Assembly: GCA_023393115.1 (NCBI GenBank)
Contig: JAEWMS010000085.1
Span: 1 to 64,000 of the forward strand
Length of the DNA stretch: 64,000 bases
Source of the DNA: Bacillota bacterium
GTDB taxonomy: Bacteria > Bacillota > Clostridia > Acetivibrionales > DSM-1351
Direction: 5' to 3'
Part shown: piece by piece, positions 34,885 through 43,856 of the stretch
How positions within the stretch are numbered: the stretch's first letter is position 1
Layout: each line of letters opens with the position of its first letter
Position numbers and translations under genes: made by a program
The notes under the pieces: model-generated
Databases searched by the model: none
What the model saw: only the letters and a program-made list of their open reading frames with translations
What the model was told of the DNA's origin: nothing

Positions 34885-36071
34885 TTCTCTTTCGAAAAGA
34901 ATGACTTAGTAGTTTCCCCTAATCTATTTACTTTAGTGTGAACTTTAACATTAACCGGAAGCTTTGTGAACTCATTATTCCAATCATTCTTTATTTTTTT
35001 CCATAATTTAGGGTTATCTCTGTGTATTGCTTCACCGAAGCCAAAAATATCGGTACTCAAAACTTCTTGAGCTATCTTAATGGAGGATTTACACAATTTG
35101 ACGATCTCTTTTTCGATCAATTTACTTATCTTTTCGGAATTCTTTTCAGTTGAAACGTCAAAATCTCCAGTTTCTGCAGCAATATTAACAATTAAATCAA
35201 TTTTTACATTAACAGCGGGTTTATCTTTTAATAAAAAAGCTTTTGTTTTTGATTTAGCTTTAATGACCTCATATGTTATTCTGTCATGGTCATTAAGCTG
35301 TACATATCCAACTGTATCTTTTACATGGCCGGTAATATAGTTAAAGCCTTCACTATCATTCTCATTAAGATATCCCACAAGTTTATCCTTTTTAAAAGCA
35401 CACAAACCCGAAAGCTTTAGTTTAGTTACTACGCTCTCCTTTAACCCATCCAAGGAATCTGACTGATTTTCTTCTTTAACAATCTCTACAGAGGATAAAA
35501 CTGGATTTACCCCATCTGAAATCAGTTTATTTACAAGTTCAATGATTTTAACAGCTTTAGTTGGTGTCCATGACTTCTTAGAGGCTTGTATAGAATTATA
35601 CATTTCCATCCCCGACACATATTCCAATGGAGTGATTATTTTAAGAATTTCATAAGCAGTAGTCCCTTTTGAAACCACAAAATAAAAATCTGTACGATAC
35701 TCATGATCACGTAGAAAAAAATCCAATAAACTCTGAATACCTTCTTTTGCAACCTCCTCACTAAGAACAACCGTTCTTATGTGAGAATTATATATTTTTC
35801 TGGGAGATATGGTAGTAATCCGCCTGATTATCTCAAATAAATCCTTTCCCCTTTCTGTGTACAGAAAAAAAGGTGATTCAGAGGATGGCTTTTGTGAGGC
35901 TATTACTTTAGGATTTAATATTTGATAAGTAACAGAGTATTCATCATCTATTTTGTCAATTCCTACAGAAATGGCTATAGCCAGTGTATTTATTTCTTTA
36001 CTGCCAATGCAGCCACCCAAAAGCAAATTTGTTGATATTATTAATGTTATTAATATATTTTTCCATTTCAC
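34881..36071 (-). CDS. Spore germinant receptor lipoprotein, subunit C (GerAC family)
   Basis: A 396-residue Ger(x)C lipoprotein: signal with lipobox LLGGC (Cys21), GSKEINTLAIAISVGID immediately after, and the conserved C-terminal domain (GFGEAIHRDNPKLWKKI). Anchored to the outer leaflet of the spore inner membrane. GTG start with AGGTGAT upstream, 4 bp after the gerAA stop. Confidence 0.93.
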   Translation of the reverse strand: MKWKNILITLIISTNLLLGGCIGSKEINTLAIAISVGIDKIDDEYSVTYQILNPKVIASQKPSSESPFFLYTERGKDLFEIIRRITTISPRKIYNSHIRTVVLSEEVAKEGIQSLLDFFLRDHEYRTDFYFVVSKGTTAYEILKIITPLEYVSGMEMYNSIQASKKSWTPTKAVKIIELVNKLISDGVNPVLSSVEIVKEENQSDSLDGLKESVVTKLKLSGLCAFKKDKLVGYLNENDSEGFNYITGHVKDTVGYVQLNDHDRITYEVIKAKSKTKAFLLKDKPAVNVKIDLIVNIAAETGDFDVSTEKNSEKISKLIEKEIVKLCKSSIKIAQEVLSTDIFGFGEAIHRDNPKLWKKIKNDWNNEFTKLPVNVKVHTKVNRLGETTKSFFSKEK

Positions 36072-36075
36072 ATTA

Positions 36076-37653
36076 TCACCTAAATTCTGGTTTTTCTCTT
36101 TGTTCTTCTGTTACAGGATTTGTATCGTCTACCCTGGGAGATTTCTCATTGCTGATTGTAGGTGGTCTATCTTTAATATCCCAAATAGGGGCTCGTATGA
36201 TTGCGTCTCTTATTCCATTTTTTGAGGTTGGAGCAATGGGTGTCATATAAGGTACTCCAATGGACTTTAATTTGCATAAATGGAGAACTAAAACTATTAG
36301 TCCTATAAAAACTCCATAAAATCCAAATATAGCAGCGAGAAGCATTAATACAAACCGTATTACTCGTATACAATTAGACATTGTATAATTCGGTAATGCA
36401 AAGCTTGATAATGCAGTTAATGAAACAATTATTACTATAACAGCAGATACTATACCTGCCTCTACAGCTGCCTGACCTAATACCAATGCACCAACAATGG
36501 ATATTGTTGGGCCTATAACCCTGGGCATCCTTACCCCTGCTTCTCTTAATATTTCAAAGGTTATTTCCATTATTAGGACTTCAACAAAAGCAGGAAATGG
36601 TACTCCTTCCCGCTGTGCTGCAATACTGATCAATAATTGTGTTGGTATCATTTCCTGATGGAAGGTTGTTAGTGCAACATAACCTGAAGGTACAATAAGT
36701 GTAAGGAGGAAAGCCATATACCTTATTATTCGAATTACAGATGAAACTGCATATGGATAGTAGTAGTCCTCGCTCGATGTAAGAAAATCCATGAAAAGCC
36801 CCGGGGCAGTCAGCACATATGCTGTACCATCAACCAAAATGGCTACTCTTCCTTCAAGTAAAGCAGCACAAACAGAATCCGGTTTTTCTGAAGTTAAAAA
36901 TTCAGGGAAAATAGAATATCTGTCGTCCTTTATCAATTCTTCTATATAACTGCTGTCAAAAATGCTGTCTATATATATAGAATTAAGTCTTCTCCTTATC
37001 TCATCAACTATTTCCTGTTTAGCAATTTTATCAATATACATAATTACTATTTTTGTTTTTGTTACATATCCCACAGACAAGTCCTCGACCCGTAAGGATT
37101 TGTTTTTAATACGTTTTCTGAGGAGGGAGATATTAACACTAATACTTTCAACAAAGCAGTCCTTAGGTCCTCTGATAACATTCTGTGATGTAGGCTCTGA
37201 AACAGATCTTCCTTCAACATAAAAAGTATCAATTGAAAAGAACTTGTTATATCCATCAACTAAAAATATGGTTTTCCCGGATGTTAATTCATCCACCAAA
37301 GTATTGAAATCTGTACCTTCTTGAACTTTTCTAAATCCATTAAGAGTACTCTTAAATGAATTAAAATAGCCTTCAGGTGAGAAATCTTTAGATTTACTTT
37401 TGATTTTCAGGACTTCAGCTATCTCAGAGGACAGGCTATTAATAGTACTTTTATCTACAATACTATCTAAATAAATACTTACATAGCTTAAGTCATTGTC
37501 ATTACAAAGATTTATATCTAAATCACTGGAATTGCCGAATTCATTTTTTACTTTTTGTATATTAACATTTAAGTTTTTACTTAGATTTTCAGGTGCAGAA
37601 TTATTATTTGGACTTACTACTTTTTTTTTGAATATAATTTTAAATAGCTTCAT
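36076..37653 (-). CDS. Spore germinant receptor subunit A (GerAA family)
   Basis: A roughly 525-residue GerA subunit with an N-terminal soluble region (1-290; GPKDCFVESISVNISLLRKRI) and five or so membrane helices (about 295-465; FPAFVEVLIMEITFEILREAG). Recent work on the family describes oligomeric germinant-gated channels. TTGGAG is 6 bases before the ATG at 37653; the open frame extends to 37665. First gene of the ger operon. Confidence 0.94.
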   Translation of the reverse strand: MKLFKIIFKKKVVSPNNNSAPENLSKNLNVNIQKVKNEFGNSSDLDINLCNDNDLSYVSIYLDSIVDKSTINSLSSEIAEVLKIKSKSKDFSPEGYFNSFKSTLNGFRKVQEGTDFNTLVDELTSGKTIFLVDGYNKFFSIDTFYVEGRSVSEPTSQNVIRGPKDCFVESISVNISLLRKRIKNKSLRVEDLSVGYVTKTKIVIMYIDKIAKQEIVDEIRRRLNSIYIDSIFDSSYIEELIKDDRYSIFPEFLTSEKPDSVCAALLEGRVAILVDGTAYVLTAPGLFMDFLTSSEDYYYPYAVSSVIRIIRYMAFLLTLIVPSGYVALTTFHQEMIPTQLLISIAAQREGVPFPAFVEVLIMEITFEILREAGVRMPRVIGPTISIVGALVLGQAAVEAGIVSAVIVIIVSLTALSSFALPNYTMSNCIRVIRFVLMLLAAIFGFYGVFIGLIVLVLHLCKLKSIGVPYMTPIAPTSKNGIRDAIIRAPIWDIKDRPPTISNEKSPRVDDTNPVTEEQREKPEFR

Positions 37654-37686
37654 ATTAGGCTCCAATCATTCTGCATTAATCTCTTT

Positions 37687-37716
37687 TATTATTACAAATA
37701 CGGTTACTAAATATTC
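37687..37716 (-). promoter_or_regulatory. Candidate forespore (sigma-G-type) promoter of the ger operon
   Basis: On the minus strand GAATA (37716-37712) and AATAATA (37693-37687) with 18-bp spacing resemble the sigma-G pattern GMATA-N18-CATWNTA, 34 bp before gerAA. ger operons are normally forespore-expressed, which fits. AT-rich DNA makes chance matches likely. Confidence 0.3.
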
Positions 37717-37774
37717 GCCTTTATTCGTGTGTTCCATTACTCATTATTACGAAAAATTTATACTTTCAAGTCAA

Positions 37775-37828
37775 TAAAAAAGTGCCTTGTCAATTAGGTA
37801 GTTTTAACCTTCACTGACCAGACACTTT
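37775..37828 (-). terminator. Terminator of proC
   Basis: On the minus strand AGTGTCTGGTCA pairs with TGACAAGGCACT (one mismatch and one wobble), followed by TTTTTTATTG. It lies about 55 bp past the proC stop and before the ger operon. Confidence 0.65.
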
Positions 37829-37882
37829 CTATTTAAATTATTTGATTAGTATGAAATTTACGTATAATACTCGTTATTATTT

Positions 37883-38704
37883 CTATTTATTTTTATAAGT
37901 TTCTCCAATAAGTTTTGCCTTTTTGGTGCATTCATTCATAGCATCCATGATGGTGTATCTGAACCCGTTCTTTTCAAGGGCATTCACTGCCTCAATAGTG
38001 GTTCCTCCGGGAGAACAGACCTGATCCTTTAATACTCCGGGATGCAGCCCTGTTTCCAGTACCATTTTTGCAGAGCCCAACACAGCTTGTGCCGCAAGTC
38101 TGTAAGCCATGTCTCTAGGTATTCCGGACAATACCGCACCGTCTGCCATGGCTTCTATGAACATAAATACGTAAGCAGGGCTGCTTCCGGTGAGTGCTGT
38201 GACTTCGTTCATCAACTTCTCACTGAGATATTCACATTTACCGGCACAGTCAAACATCTGCTTCACAATTGAAAGCTCAAGCTCTGTCACGTTCTCATTC
38301 TGACAGAGCAATGTCATGCCTTCCCCTACCATTGCAGGAGTATTAGGCATTGAGCGAACAATCTTTTTATCTGTTCCCAAAATATCTTCATAAAAACTGA
38401 CAGGTATACCCACTGCAAAGGATACTATAACCTTTTTATCATCTATAACAGGCTTTAAATCCTCCAATACATTTTTAAGAATGTTGGGCTTAACCGCAAG
38501 CACGATTATGTCCGACCACTGAACCAGCTCCTTTGCAGTTCCAAAATAGCCTATTCCTGTTTCGGCCTTAAGCTGGTCCATTTTATTCTTATCTACGTCA
38601 AACGTAGAAATCTTTTCTGCCGGTAAAAAGTTTGCCTTAACAAGACTTTTTATCAATGCAGAACCCATGTTCCCCGTCCCTACAAATCCCAATTTTATGT
38701 CCAT
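37883..38704 (-). CDS. proC: Pyrroline-5-carboxylate reductase
   Basis: The last step of proline synthesis, reducing pyrroline-5-carboxylate with NAD(P)H. Rossmann motif GFVGTGNMGSAL at the N-terminus, MPNTPAMVGEG, and the C-terminal dimer/active-site segment TALTGSSPAYVF with SPGGTTIEAV. About 273 residues. TGGAGA lies 7 bases before the ATG at 38704; the frame extends upstream to 38740. It follows glyA on the same strand after a hairpin. Confidence 0.95.
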   Translation of the reverse strand: MDIKLGFVGTGNMGSALIKSLVKANFLPAEKISTFDVDKNKMDQLKAETGIGYFGTAKELVQWSDIIVLAVKPNILKNVLEDLKPVIDDKKVIVSFAVGIPVSFYEDILGTDKKIVRSMPNTPAMVGEGMTLLCQNENVTELELSIVKQMFDCAGKCEYLSEKLMNEVTALTGSSPAYVFMFIEAMADGAVLSGIPRDMAYRLAAQAVLGSAKMVLETGLHPGVLKDQVCSPGGTTIEAVNALEKNGFRYTIMDAMNECTKKAKLIGETYKNK

Positions 38705-38774
38705 ACTGTAATCTCCATTCTTTTGGATATTACTATCCACCTGAGCCTATTAAACCGTAAACCCCTATCAAGAA

Positions 38775-38813
38775 ATAACTTAAGAATATTCTATGAAAAT
38801 ATCCTTAAGTTAT
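38775..38813 (-). terminator. Hairpin after glyA
   Basis: ATAACTTAAGAATAT (38775-38789) pairs with ATATCCTTAAGTTAT (38799-38813), one mismatch, 9-base loop. On the minus strand a T-rich TTATTTCTTG follows. A weak terminator between glyA and proC. Confidence 0.5.
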
Positions 38814-38839
38814 CAATAAAGAGTTATAATTCATTTAAT

Positions 38840-40081
38840 TTATTTCGCATATAAAGGATATTTATTGCAAAGAGTCTCTACCCTACTGCGAATACTGTTC
38901 TGAGAATTATCAAAATCAGTTATTGTAAGGTATATAAGGTCTGCAATTTCCCTCATATCTTCTTCCTTCATGCCTCTTGCAGTAACTGCTGGAGTTCCAA
39001 GTCTGATACCGCTGGTAATGAATGGGCTCTGTGTATCAAAAGGAATTCCATTCTTATTACAAGTGATACATACCTCATCTAGTCTATGTTGTGCTTCCTT
39101 ACCTGTTATATTCATATTTGTCAGGTTGAGAAGCATTAAATGATTATCTGTGCCATCAGAAACAAGCTTAAAGCCTTTACTCATAAGTGCTTCGGATAAA
39201 GCCTTTGCATTTTTTATGATATTTTTCTGATAAGTATTGAATTCATCAGTAAGAACTTCCTTAAAGCTTACAGCCTTAGCAGCAATAACATGCATTAAAG
39301 GACCACCCTGATTTCCCGGGAATACTGCACTGTCTATTTTCTTTGCGTATTCCTGTTTACACAGAATCATACCGCCTCTGGGTCCCCTTAAAGTCTTATG
39401 TGTTGTAGTAGTAACTATGTCTGCATATGGAACAGGGTTTGGATGAAGTCCTGCCGCAATAAGACCTGCAATATGAGCCATATCTACCATCAAAAGTGCT
39501 CCAACTTCATCGGCGATTTCTCTGAAAGCCTTAAAGTCCAAGGTTCTTGGATATGCACTCGCACCTGCAACAATAATTTTTGGTGAATTTTCTTTAGCAA
39601 TCTTTCTAAGCTCTTCATAATCAATATAACAATTATCTTCTCTTACTCCATAGGGTACAACCTTGTAATATTTACCTGAAATATTTACCGGGCTGCCATG
39701 GCTCAAATGTCCGCCGTGAGCAAGATTCATTCCTAAAATAGTATCTCCGGGATTAAGGAAAGCAAAATATACTGCAGAATTTGCCTGAGCGCCGGAATGA
39801 GGTTGAACATTTGCATGCTCGGCACCAAAGATTTCTTTCGCTCTGTCAATAGCAAGCTGTTCTATTATATCAACATGCTCGCAGCCACCATAATATCTCT
39901 TTCCGGGATAGCCTTCTGCATATTTGTTGGTCAAAGGAGTTCCAAGTGCTTCCATAACCGCATCGCTTACAAAGTTTTCAGATGCGATTAACTCGATCTT
40001 GTTTCTCTGCCTGTTCACTTCAAGCTCAATAGCCTCAGCCACCTGAGGGTCCATCTTTTTTATGGTATCAATATTGTACAA
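38840..40081 (-). CDS. glyA: Serine hydroxymethyltransferase
   Basis: A 413-residue PLP enzyme interconverting serine and glycine with tetrahydrofolate, feeding one-carbon metabolism. TTTTHKTLRGPRGG carries the PLP lysine; ASENFVSDAV, GYPGKRYYGGCE and HSGAQAN are also standard. The start is TTG, with GGAGG 6 bases upstream. A good sigma-A promoter lies about 105 bp upstream. Glycine/serine one-carbon supply also serves the metH system in this window. Confidence 0.97.
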   Translation of the reverse strand: MYNIDTIKKMDPQVAEAIELEVNRQRNKIELIASENFVSDAVMEALGTPLTNKYAEGYPGKRYYGGCEHVDIIEQLAIDRAKEIFGAEHANVQPHSGAQANSAVYFAFLNPGDTILGMNLAHGGHLSHGSPVNISGKYYKVVPYGVREDNCYIDYEELRKIAKENSPKIIVAGASAYPRTLDFKAFREIADEVGALLMVDMAHIAGLIAAGLHPNPVPYADIVTTTTHKTLRGPRGGMILCKQEYAKKIDSAVFPGNQGGPLMHVIAAKAVSFKEVLTDEFNTYQKNIIKNAKALSEALMSKGFKLVSDGTDNHLMLLNLTNMNITGKEAQHRLDEVCITCNKNGIPFDTQSPFITSGIRLGTPAVTARGMKEEDMREIADLIYLTITDFDNSQNSIRSRVETLCNKYPLYAK

Positions 40082-40187
40082 AGTTAACCTCCACTCCTGT
40101 CAAATATATATTGACAAATTATTTGTTAATTTCGTTATAGTCTTTCATAAGAGAATATTTGTTTTCCCAGGGAAGACTCCTAATAAA

Positions 40188-40217
40188 ATTATAATAAAAT
40201 TAGGTAAGGTATGTCAA
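40188..40217 (-). promoter_or_regulatory. glyA promoter
   Basis: Minus-strand TTGACA (40217-40212) and TATAAT (40193-40188) are both perfect consensus, with 18-bp spacing. They predict a leader of about 100 bases before the glyA TTG; no riboswitch was recognised in it. Confidence 0.7.
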
Positions 40218-40285
40218 TTGAATAAAAAATAAATATGCAGAAGTTTTTAAAATACTACATATTTATACATTAAAGCATTTACATA

Positions 40286-41275
40286 TTAAATTACCTTATA
40301 CAGCTCATCGGCACCAGGAGGCTCAATACATTCAACAGTATTCTCCTTTTCGTCCATCAGTATTCTTTCATTTTTGTCTGTAGTAATTGAACCTATAATT
40401 GTTGCATTAATATTCTGAGCCTTTAAAATACCGCAGAGTTCTTCACCTTTTTGACAGGTTATAAGCATACTGCCCGAAGAAATTAATTTAAGCACATCCA
40501 GCTGAAGTTCTTCACATATTAATGCTGTTACGTCTTCAACCGGAATTTTATCTTTATGAATAATTATTCCGGTCCCCGACGCTTCTGCTATCTCCCAAGC
40601 TGCTCCAAGAACACCGCCTTCAGTGATATCATGCATTGCAGAAGCACCAAATTCTCCTGCAATAACGCCTTCCTTTACAACACTTATGGAATTTAGGAAA
40701 CTTTTTGCTTTATTCAACTGTTCCTGCGACAACTTATCTGAGATTCTATTCTCAAGGTCGTTAGCTATAATAGCAGAGCCTTCCAAACCGGCACTTTTTG
40801 TGATAATCACGCAGTCACCGGGTTTAGCACCTCTGGAAGAGACAACACTGTTTTTGGGAGCCTTCCCCACACAGGTTGTTGAAATAACTATCTTGTTAAC
40901 AGCAGAAGTTACTTCTGTATGTCCTCCAATGATTTCAACATTCAAGGCAGCAGCAGTAGTTGTTATCTGCTCCATTACCTTCTCTAATTCTGCTTCAGAG
41001 GTTCCAACCGGGCAGAGGATTGTAACCATCAGTCCAATGGGAGCTACGCCGCAGGATGCAATGTCATTGCAGGATATATGAACTGCAAGCTGACCTATAT
41101 CATTAGCAGCACCCGTAATTGGATCAGTTGACAGAATACATGCATAATCTTCAAAGTCTATTGCTGCACAATCCTCTCCTATACCGGGTCTGAGGATAAT
41201 ATCTTTCCTGAAATTACTTATCTTACTAAGAACTATTTTGTCAAGAATTTCGTTTGGTACCTTACCAGCCTCCAT
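40286..41275 (-). CDS. AIR synthase-related protein (HypE/PurM-like)
   Basis: A 329-residue member of the PurM/HypE/ThiL ATP-binding superfamily: N-terminal GIGEDCAAIDF, LSTDPITGAANDIGQLAVHIS, and MHDITEGGVLGAAWEIAE. True HypE proteins end with a modifiable Cys; this one ends YKVI, so it is not standard HypE. It lies 18 bp after the DUF2225 gene, suggesting co-expression. Substrate unknown. Confidence 0.8.
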   Translation of the reverse strand: MEAGKVPNEILDKIVLSKISNFRKDIILRPGIGEDCAAIDFEDYACILSTDPITGAANDIGQLAVHISCNDIASCGVAPIGLMVTILCPVGTSEAELEKVMEQITTTAAALNVEIIGGHTEVTSAVNKIVISTTCVGKAPKNSVVSSRGAKPGDCVIITKSAGLEGSAIIANDLENRISDKLSQEQLNKAKSFLNSISVVKEGVIAGEFGASAMHDITEGGVLGAAWEIAEASGTGIIIHKDKIPVEDVTALICEELQLDVLKLISSGSMLITCQKGEELCGILKAQNINATIIGSITTDKNERILMDEKENTVECIEPPGADELYKVI

Positions 41276-41293
41276 TATATAAACATATCTCCT

Positions 41294-41977
41294 TTAAACA
41301 GCTGACTCAGCCAACTGGTCCTTTGCCAGCTGATACTGATCTCTGGCCATATCGATTAGTTTCGGATTTCTTCTCGCTTCTGCAGAGGAGACAATACGGC
41401 TGAACCATTGTATAGCTTCCTCCAACTTTCCTACACGTCTGAATAATTCCGCTATTATGTACATGCAGGTAAACTCATCAAGCTTGTCCAATGGGAATCT
41501 CTCTTTTAAATATGCCTCATTGTATGAATTTAATGCGAAGGTTAAAAACTCAGTTTCCTTTTTAGTGTCTTCTTTATCTCTATATAGCCAAGCAATTCTC
41601 AGACAGACTTTGGCAAGTTCACTTGCTTTGGCATTTCTTACTTTCAGGGTGAGCAGTGCAAGCTTAAAAGCCTCAATAGCTTTATCCGCATCTCTTTCAC
41701 CGGTAAAGCTTCTTTGAACCCAATTCTTGGATATTTTATCCTTAATAACAGCAATATCTTTTGTAAATAGTCCTTCAAATTTGTCTTGAAGTGACGCGTA
41801 ACCACATTTTTCACATACCCAGACATCATAATAAAGTACATTTAAGTCTTCATAATGTACACACATATCGGTGTCTCGGGATTTAACCTTACAGCCTTTA
41901 GTCTTGACTTTTGTAACCTCTATTTCCCTGTTGCAGGCAGGACACATAACTTTTTTGTTATAAAGTAAATCATTCAT
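41294..41977 (-). CDS. DUF2225 protein (zinc-ribbon plus TPR-like)
   Basis: A 227-residue protein with CPAC (12-15) and CEKCGYAS (55-62) giving a probable zinc-ribbon, then TPR-like helices (about 90-220; ELFRRVGKLEEAIQWFSRIV). DUF2225 proteins are common in Clostridia and Bacilli without known role. AAGGGG precedes the ATG. Probably co-transcribed with the AIR-synthase relative. Confidence 0.85.
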   Translation of the reverse strand: MNDLLYNKKVMCPACNREIEVTKVKTKGCKVKSRDTDMCVHYEDLNVLYYDVWVCEKCGYASLQDKFEGLFTKDIAVIKDKISKNWVQRSFTGERDADKAIEAFKLALLTLKVRNAKASELAKVCLRIAWLYRDKEDTKKETEFLTFALNSYNEAYLKERFPLDKLDEFTCMYIIAELFRRVGKLEEAIQWFSRIVSSAEARRNPKLIDMARDQYQLAKDQLAESAV

Positions 41978-42111
41978 TTCTACTTACCCCTTAATCACTT
42001 GTATTTTCACTTCATAAAAATAGCATTATCTCCAGGTAAAAAAATATATTTGGAATATCTCTTATTGTTATCGGTTTTTATAACTAATTATTCAATACAG
42101 GTTTCATTATT

Positions 42112-43524
42112 TTAGTTATTTTTCAGTGTATCATATGTATTTCTGCTAACAGCGACCTGTCCCCGCACCGGTTTGTATATATCTTGACTTATGATTTCAC
42201 TCTCTATTAAAGTTCCCTGTTCATTATATACATCTCTATATAAAACAACTTTTAGTCCTTTTCTTTCTCTGATTTTTACAATAATCTGACCGTCAGACAG
42301 ACTGTTGTTAATAATATATTCCGGCTCAGGTGGAGCATACTCCTCAATAATAACGGGCCTTAGCTGAGCTTTAAATGCTTCCTTGTCACCTTTTTTACCA
42401 ACAATTTTTACTGTAATGTTACCTCCACTTATTTCTGAAACAATACAAATAGTATAATCCTTATTGTTCTTAAATTTCAAGTCAATATATCCTTCTGATA
42501 TTGTTGCATCCTGCCCGGGAGGAACATAACCCAGCGGTATTGAATGATGTACTCTTTTTGTTATCTCCAAACATGACAAAAGAGCTGCATTATACAATGT
42601 TGTTGCAACCTGGCATACACCTCCGCCGGTCCCCGGAACAACCTGACTTTGCATTATGATTGGTGCCTGCATGTAGCCGTTTGAAAAAGATCTGGGACCA
42701 AGAGCGCGGTCCATTGAAAATTCTTCACCCGGTAACAAAATATAATTATTAATCTTCTTTGCTGCCAATCCAATATTGTGAGCTCTGCTACTATTGTAGG
42801 AATTAAAATTTGTAGAGAATATTGCCAATACATCTTTTAAATCCTTTACATCATCAACAGTTATTGAAGGCTTTATCGACTCAATATTGAGACAAATGTC
42901 ACTAAAGTCTCTGTTCATCAGTCTGGCTTCGATTAGTTTTGTATTGTGTTCAAGATCAAGTCTTTTACCATATACTTCATTTGTATATTCTATTTTACCA
43001 TAATTATAATCATATGTGGAGTTTAAAGGAGAAAAATCGACTTGTTTTTTAATGTTCGACAGAAGCTTGGTCAATTTAGCTTTATCGTAGTTTAATGCGA
43101 CAATCAGATTTATTGGTGTATCTTTCAATCTTTTAATTGTAATAAGCCGTGTAACCCAATTACCCGTTCGACCAAGACCATAGGCTCTGTTTATTGTGGT
43201 CTCAAAATCATATTTGAAATTTATTTCTGTAAGCGGTAAAATCCAGAATTTTTCCTCATAAAGCAAATTAACTGAAGATTTGATATAGTTTTTATTAAAT
43301 TCTTTCTTCAATACCCTTAATGCCTCTGTTTTTGTTAGACCGGCAACATTGACTCCATCTATATAAATTCCATTATAAAAATAATTGCTGGATAATTTTT
43401 CACGTATATTAATATAACTAACCAATCCACAGGCTACAGCGATAATTATCAAAACTGACAATACCAGTTTTATTATTTCTCTATATTTTTTGAAAAATGT
43501 TTCTGAATCAGTATTTATATTCAT
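42112..43524 (-). CDS. VanW/YoaR-like membrane-anchored wall protein
   Basis: A 470-residue protein with a signal anchor (18-40), two peptidoglycan-binding-4-like repeats (about 55-230), a VanW domain (about 235-370; PGEEFSMDRALGPRS, GGGVCQVATTLYNAAL) and a G5-like C-terminal segment (400-460). VanW proteins accompany some vancomycin clusters, but the domain is widespread and its reaction unknown. AGGAG precedes the ATG. Monocistronic. Confidence 0.88.
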   Translation of the reverse strand: MNINTDSETFFKKYREIIKLVLSVLIIIAVACGLVSYINIREKLSSNYFYNGIYIDGVNVAGLTKTEALRVLKKEFNKNYIKSSVNLLYEEKFWILPLTEINFKYDFETTINRAYGLGRTGNWVTRLITIKRLKDTPINLIVALNYDKAKLTKLLSNIKKQVDFSPLNSTYDYNYGKIEYTNEVYGKRLDLEHNTKLIEARLMNRDFSDICLNIESIKPSITVDDVKDLKDVLAIFSTNFNSYNSSRAHNIGLAAKKINNYILLPGEEFSMDRALGPRSFSNGYMQAPIIMQSQVVPGTGGGVCQVATTLYNAALLSCLEITKRVHHSIPLGYVPPGQDATISEGYIDLKFKNNKDYTICIVSEISGGNITVKIVGKKGDKEAFKAQLRPVIIEEYAPPEPEYIINNSLSDGQIIVKIRERKGLKVVLYRDVYNEQGTLIESEIISQDIYKPVRGQVAVSRNTYDTLKNN

Positions 43525-43566
43525 GCTGAAACTCCTGTCATTATACTATATTCAAGTGGAATTGTT

Positions 43567-43614
43567 CGTGGTATTGTATGTGGTATTGTATTTGGTTTTA
43601 CATCTGATATTGTA
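43567..43614. repeat. 12-bp tandem repeats upstream of vanW-like gene
   Basis: Four consecutive 12-bp units of the type TGTGGTATTGTA (43567, 43579, 43591, 43603), the first two nearly identical and the last two diverged. They lie within 100 bp upstream of the VanW-like start. Confidence 0.6.
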
Positions 43615-43705
43615 AGGGCTCTATGGAATGTACCTGTACTATAATATTATTCTTGGAGGAATATTATATCTTAATGTTGAAAGGATACGTTTTTCAATAT
43701 ATAAA

Positions 43706-43747
43706 GCCGCTGCGTCAGATAGCTTTTAACATATCCGTCGCAGCGGC
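43706..43747 (-). terminator. Terminator of tyrS
   Basis: GCCGCTGCG (43706-43714) pairs with CGCAGCGGC (43739-43747), the most GC-rich stem nearby, about 110 bp past the tyrS stop on the minus strand. The trailing T-run is broken (TTTATATATT). Confidence 0.6.
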
Positions 43748-43856
43748 CTATAATAATATCCGTCAGAATCCATATTAAATTTCTCCCTTGAATCTCATTT
43801 AAGCTTATTTATAATGTCCCACTTTTTCGGTTACACTTGTGGTATTCTTTGTCTTA

